Below are positions 22,163 to 24,557 of a stretch of 24,557 nucleotides of DNA, one piece after another. Source of the DNA: Planctomycetota bacterium (GTDB taxonomy: Bacteria > Planctomycetota > PUPC01); contig PWKM01000110.1 of NCBI GenBank assembly GCA_003559755.1, positions 1 to 24,557 of the forward strand, written 5' to 3'. The position numbers were made by a program, and so were the translations under genes. Position 1 is the first letter of the stretch; every line of letters begins with the position of its first letter. The notes below the pieces were generated by a model that worked only from the letters and a program-made list of their open reading frames with translations, had not been told where the DNA came from and made no database searches.

Positions 22163-22188
22163 CCGAAAACCCGACGAAGAGGAGAACG

Positions 22189-22989
22189 ATGATACGGACG
22201 ATTGTGGTATCGGCAGACGACAGCAACTGTGCCCAGGTCGCCCAGCAGCACGCCATCAAACTGGCGGGGCCGATCGGCGCCCGATTGCGGGTACTTGCCG
22301 CCTGGCCGGAGGATCAGGCCCGGCAACTGCGCGAGCAGGGCGAGGACCCGGAGGCCCTGGCCCAACAGAAGATACGCGACATCGCGGACGAGGCGAAAGC
22401 CGAGGGGGTCGAGGCGAAAGGCAGCTACCGGGCGGGGAAAATCATCCGGAGTCTGCTCGCCGAGGCGCGGGAGGCAGACCTCCTGGTCGCCGGGATGCCC
22501 ACCCGAGAGCAGGCCCGGGGCCACGCCCTGGCCGAAGCGCTCCTGGAGGAGGAACTCCCGCTGTTTCGCAGGTCCGAATCGATGCTGCTGGTGGTCTGCG
22601 ACCCGCCGGAACCGCTGGAGACGGTCCTGGTGAACTACCGCCCCGGGCTTGAGGGCAAGCAGGCCCTTCGCGTCGCCGCATGGCTTGCCGAGCTGACCTG
22701 CCGCCGCCTGGCGGTATGCTGCATCCGCCGCGAGAAATCAGACGCCCGGGAACTCGCCGCCGTCGCCCGGCGCTACGTCGAGGCGTTCGACCTCGAGGAG
22801 ACCGAGATTCTGGAGAGGACCGGCGGCCCGGACGACCACAACGAAATCCTCCAGGCCGTCGAGTCTGTCGGGGCCAACTTCATCGTGCTCGACAACGAAT
22901 CGCACAAGCTGTACGAACGGCTCTTCCGCCAGCCCAGCGCAACCGAGGTGGCGCTGGAGACGCGCATCCCGGTGCTCATCGCACGATGA
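22189..22989 (+). CDS. Universal stress protein, tandem Usp-like domains
   Basis: The 266-residue protein contains a first Usp domain (about residues 1-140: TIVVSADDSNCAQVAQQHAIKLAGPIGARLRVLAAW ... EADLLVAGMPT) and a second, more diverged one (about 145-266: ETVLVNYRPGLEGKQALRVAAWLAELTCRRLAVCCI ... GANFIVLDNES ... RIPVLIAR). The ATP-binding signature G-2x-G-9x-G(S/T) is not visible in either half, so this is probably the non-ATP-binding type. The ATG at 22189 follows AGGAG and is preferred to the longer frame from 22147, which begins inside the preceding gene. It is convergent with the baeRF gene, with 15 bases between the stops. Confidence 0.9.
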   Translation: MIRTIVVSADDSNCAQVAQQHAIKLAGPIGARLRVLAAWPEDQARQLREQGEDPEALAQQKIRDIADEAKAEGVEAKGSYRAGKIIRSLLAEAREADLLVAGMPTREQARGHALAEALLEEELPLFRRSESMLLVVCDPPEPLETVLVNYRPGLEGKQALRVAAWLAELTCRRLAVCCIRREKSDARELAAVARRYVEAFDLEETEILERTGGPDDHNEILQAVESVGANFIVLDNESHKLYERLFRQPSATEVALETRIPVLIAR

Positions 22990-23004
22990 CGTCGCCCGGA
23001 GCGA

Positions 23005-24177
23005 TCAGCCGGACGCCGAGAACCGCAGCATGGCGACGGCGTCGCGTTCGCCGGGCACGTCGCGTCGGGGCGATACGAAGGTCTGGCCCCCGCCCCTCTC
23101 GGTGAGGAGTGCCGCCGCGTTCAGCAGGTCTTCGCTGCCGGGGCACGGCTTATCGTGTATTTCGATGGACGCCTGGCCGTCGCCCAGCCGCCCCCAGCAG
23201 TCGGCATCGTCGGCCAGGAAGAGCGTATCGATCTGGCGATTCCCGGCCGTCCTCAGAATGCTCTCGATGTCGGTCGCCACCCGGTCCGTCCCGGCGGCCC
23301 GCTGGTATCGGGCGAGGGCGGCCCGGTGCTCCGCCCCGAAATCGTCGCTCACCACCTCGAGAGCCGAATCGTGCAGTTCCTTCGGCGATTTCTGCTCGTA
23401 ATTCCCGTGGAGCAGATGGTCGTCCAGACCGGGGTACCGGTTCACCTGGCGGTATATGCTCAACATCGGTTCGGCGGCGGCGAGCACCAGGGGGACTCGC
23501 TGGTCGCCGATTTTCTTATACACGGCCGCATCGACGCGGTGGCAGTACTCGGCCACCCACTTTTTCTTATCGCTGTCGTCGAGGCCGTCCCCGTGGCCGT
23601 GGTACATGGCCGGCCGGCCCTTGCCCGGCCCGCGCTCCTGGCTGCCGGTGTGGAATTCCACGTGCGGCTCCGGGCCGTCCAGCCGGATGGCCGCGGCCAG
23701 GTTCTCGGGCGCCTCCTCCAACTCCACCGACCGAATCCCGAACCGCGACGCCTCGAAGAACCGGACGGACTTCTGCCCCAGCGCGAGGATGTAGAACCGG
23801 CTGTCGCCGTGTACGAGCGGGAACAGCGGCTTGAGATAGAAATGTCGGCCGACCATGACGGTTTCGTCCAGGACAAGCGGAAGACGATAAATGTGGGCCC
23901 TGTCCTCGACGTACACCGCCAGCCCGTCGCTCTGCCGCCGCCAGAACGGCTGGTCGTCCACCAGCGTCCACAGCGGCTCGAGCTTCTCCCGGGCGTCTGC
24001 CTCCCGGAGCCCATTTCTGCTGAGCTGTTCCACGCCCTTTCGGATGAGGTTCTTGAACCGGATGGGGTCCTGTCGAATCTCGGTCCCGGCCCGGTGCGTC
24101 GGCATCAGGATCGATACGCTGTGCGGTTCGTCGTGGTCGGCGAGCGTCCGAAATTCCGTCTCCATAATTCTCGGCAT
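23005..24177 (-). CDS. Bacterial archaeo-eukaryotic release-factor-like (baeRF) protein
   Basis: The 390-residue protein fits the baeRF family 3/7 group, bacterial relatives of eRF1/Pelota. The N-terminal domain includes SVSILMPTHRAGTEIRQDPIRFKNLIRKGVEQL; the central domain has FYLKPLFPLVHGDSRFYILALGQKSVRFFEASR with a charged loop and GHGDGLDDSDKKKW; the C-terminal eL30e-like domain contains RVATDIESILRTAGNRQIDTLFLADDADCWG and ends NAAALLTERGGGQTFVSPRRD. Balon-type relatives bind the ribosomal A site during hibernation, so a ribosome-dormancy role is plausible but inferred. The canonical NIKS motif is absent. GGAGG six bases before the ATG at 24177 gives a firm start. Its neighbours are stress genes. 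Confidence 0.85.
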   Translation of the reverse strand: MPRIMETEFRTLADHDEPHSVSILMPTHRAGTEIRQDPIRFKNLIRKGVEQLSRNGLREADAREKLEPLWTLVDDQPFWRRQSDGLAVYVEDRAHIYRLPLVLDETVMVGRHFYLKPLFPLVHGDSRFYILALGQKSVRFFEASRFGIRSVELEEAPENLAAAIRLDGPEPHVEFHTGSQERGPGKGRPAMYHGHGDGLDDSDKKKWVAEYCHRVDAAVYKKIGDQRVPLVLAAAEPMLSIYRQVNRYPGLDDHLLHGNYEQKSPKELHDSALEVVSDDFGAEHRAALARYQRAAGTDRVATDIESILRTAGNRQIDTLFLADDADCWGRLGDGQASIEIHDKPCPGSEDLLNAAALLTERGGGQTFVSPRRDVPGERDAVAMLRFSASG

Positions 24178-24220
24178 GCCGTTCCTCCTTTTTCAAACGC
24201 GCAATCAAACCCCTGAATAC

Positions 24221-24248
24221 AACATACCACATTCGCGCCCGATGGCAA
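24221..24248 (-). promoter_or_regulatory. Promoter of the baeRF gene
   Basis: Reading leftward, TTGCCA (24248-24243), 16 bp and TATGTT (24226-24221), with a TGG extended -10 just before the hexamer. The transcript would start near 24214, leaving a leader of about 37 bases. Confidence 0.5.
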
Positions 24249-24348
24249 TCGTGGGCATTCTATCGGGGTGTCGTGATTTCTGCGCTTTTCGCGTGGTCGT
24301 TTGCCCTATACGTGAGCGGGCTTCTCCGGGATGCCTTGTGCGACAAAG

Positions 24349-24557
24349 TCACTCCGCCCCGACCGGCCCGGCCAGAAGCTGCTTCACGTCGTCGTCGGTC
24401 AGGTCGCCGAACTCGCGATAAAACGAGGCCACGGCAAAGGGCGGGCGCTGCTGTGCCACAAAGCAGAAGACCTCATCGACGTGCGGCTCCAGCCGACGGA
24501 GCGAGTCCATCGGCGAGACGGGCACGCAGAGGGGGATCGGCCCGCCGCCCGCCTGCC
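24349..24557 (-). CDS. Phosphoribosyltransferase-family protein, C-terminal end (partial)
   Basis: The 69 visible codons read in the frame that ends with TGA at 24351-24349: PIPLCVPVSPMDSLRRLEPHVDEV, then FCFVAQQRPPFAVASFYREFGDLTDDDVKQLLAG. This resembles the end of type I phosphoribosyltransferase-like proteins (the PVAPPDTLRRL and FYAVGQFYEDFSQVSDEEV segments), which are often fused to or adjacent to dienelactone-hydrolase-like domains. The rest lies outside the window, so the PRPP-binding motif cannot be checked. It precedes the baeRF gene in the same direction, separated by 171 bases that include a promoter. Confidence 0.7.
   Translation of the reverse strand, partial: QAGGGPIPLCVPVSPMDSLRRLEPHVDEVFCFVAQQRPPFAVASFYREFGDLTDDDVKQLLAGPVGAE

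Noticed and set aside
23005..24177. GGGQ near the C-terminus of the baeRF protein as a release-factor GGQ
   Set aside because: It is in the C-terminal eL30e-like domain, in the position where relatives have a GG-x-V loop, not in the middle domain where the catalytic GGQ of eRF1 lies.
1..24557. CRISPR arrays, insertion sequences, attachment sites, prophage genes
   Set aside because: No direct-repeat arrays, transposase or integrase motifs, or phage proteins seen on either strand.

Overview
The window is a GC-rich (by eye mid-60s percent), gene-dense bacterial chromosome segment with about 24 protein genes. I see no rRNA, tRNA, insertion sequence, phage gene or CRISPR array. Lipoproteins with lipoboxes, a HEAT-repeat secreted protein, a 2-hydroxyacyl-CoA dehydratase activator, a ptb-buk pair and an anaerobe-type citrate/homocitrate synthase homologue suggest an anaerobic or facultative Gram-negative-like bacterium. 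A Planctomycetota (Phycisphaerae-like) source is my best guess, but it is a weak inference from gene content. Promoters are readable before most transcription units: a TTGxxx -35 box, usually 17 bp of spacer and a TAnnnT -10 box.

Left part (1-9087). A truncated D-2-hydroxyacid dehydrogenase is followed, on the minus strand, by a coupled operon of an IlvH-type ACT regulatory subunit, phosphate butyryltransferase (ptb) and butyrate kinase (buk). Next comes a divergent pair: a membrane-anchored protein of unknown function, and a tandem duplication of a lipoprotein of unknown function, each copy with its own promoter. An aspartoacylase/succinylglutamate-desuccinylase-like hydrolase and a secreted HEAT-repeat protein follow on the minus strand.

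Middle (9088-19585). A minus-strand operon encodes pyruvate kinase, a xylose-isomerase-like TIM-barrel protein, TruA and an HgdC-type ATPase; the last two overlap by ATGA. On the plus strand are an RseC-like membrane protein coupled to mannose-6-phosphate isomerase, then a YchF-like protein with a degenerate P-loop that appears to be translated from a leaderless mRNA, then two family-4 glycosyltransferases. An isopropylmalate/homocitrate/Re-citrate synthase family enzyme has its own promoter and ends before a perfect 12-bp hairpin.

Right part (19730-24557). This is a compact stress or dormancy island. PRC-barrel, CBS and Hsp20 genes are transcribed leftward. A SpoIIAA-like and a tandem-Usp gene are transcribed rightward from the same control region. 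A bacterial eRF1-like (baeRF) gene and the end of a phosphoribosyltransferase gene are on the minus strand beyond. These families resemble the content of the mycobacterial DosR dormancy regulon (HspX, Hrp1, Usp, Rv2629-type eRF1 homologue), which makes this the most interesting part of the window: a possible ribosome-hibernation and dormancy locus in an unrelated phylum.
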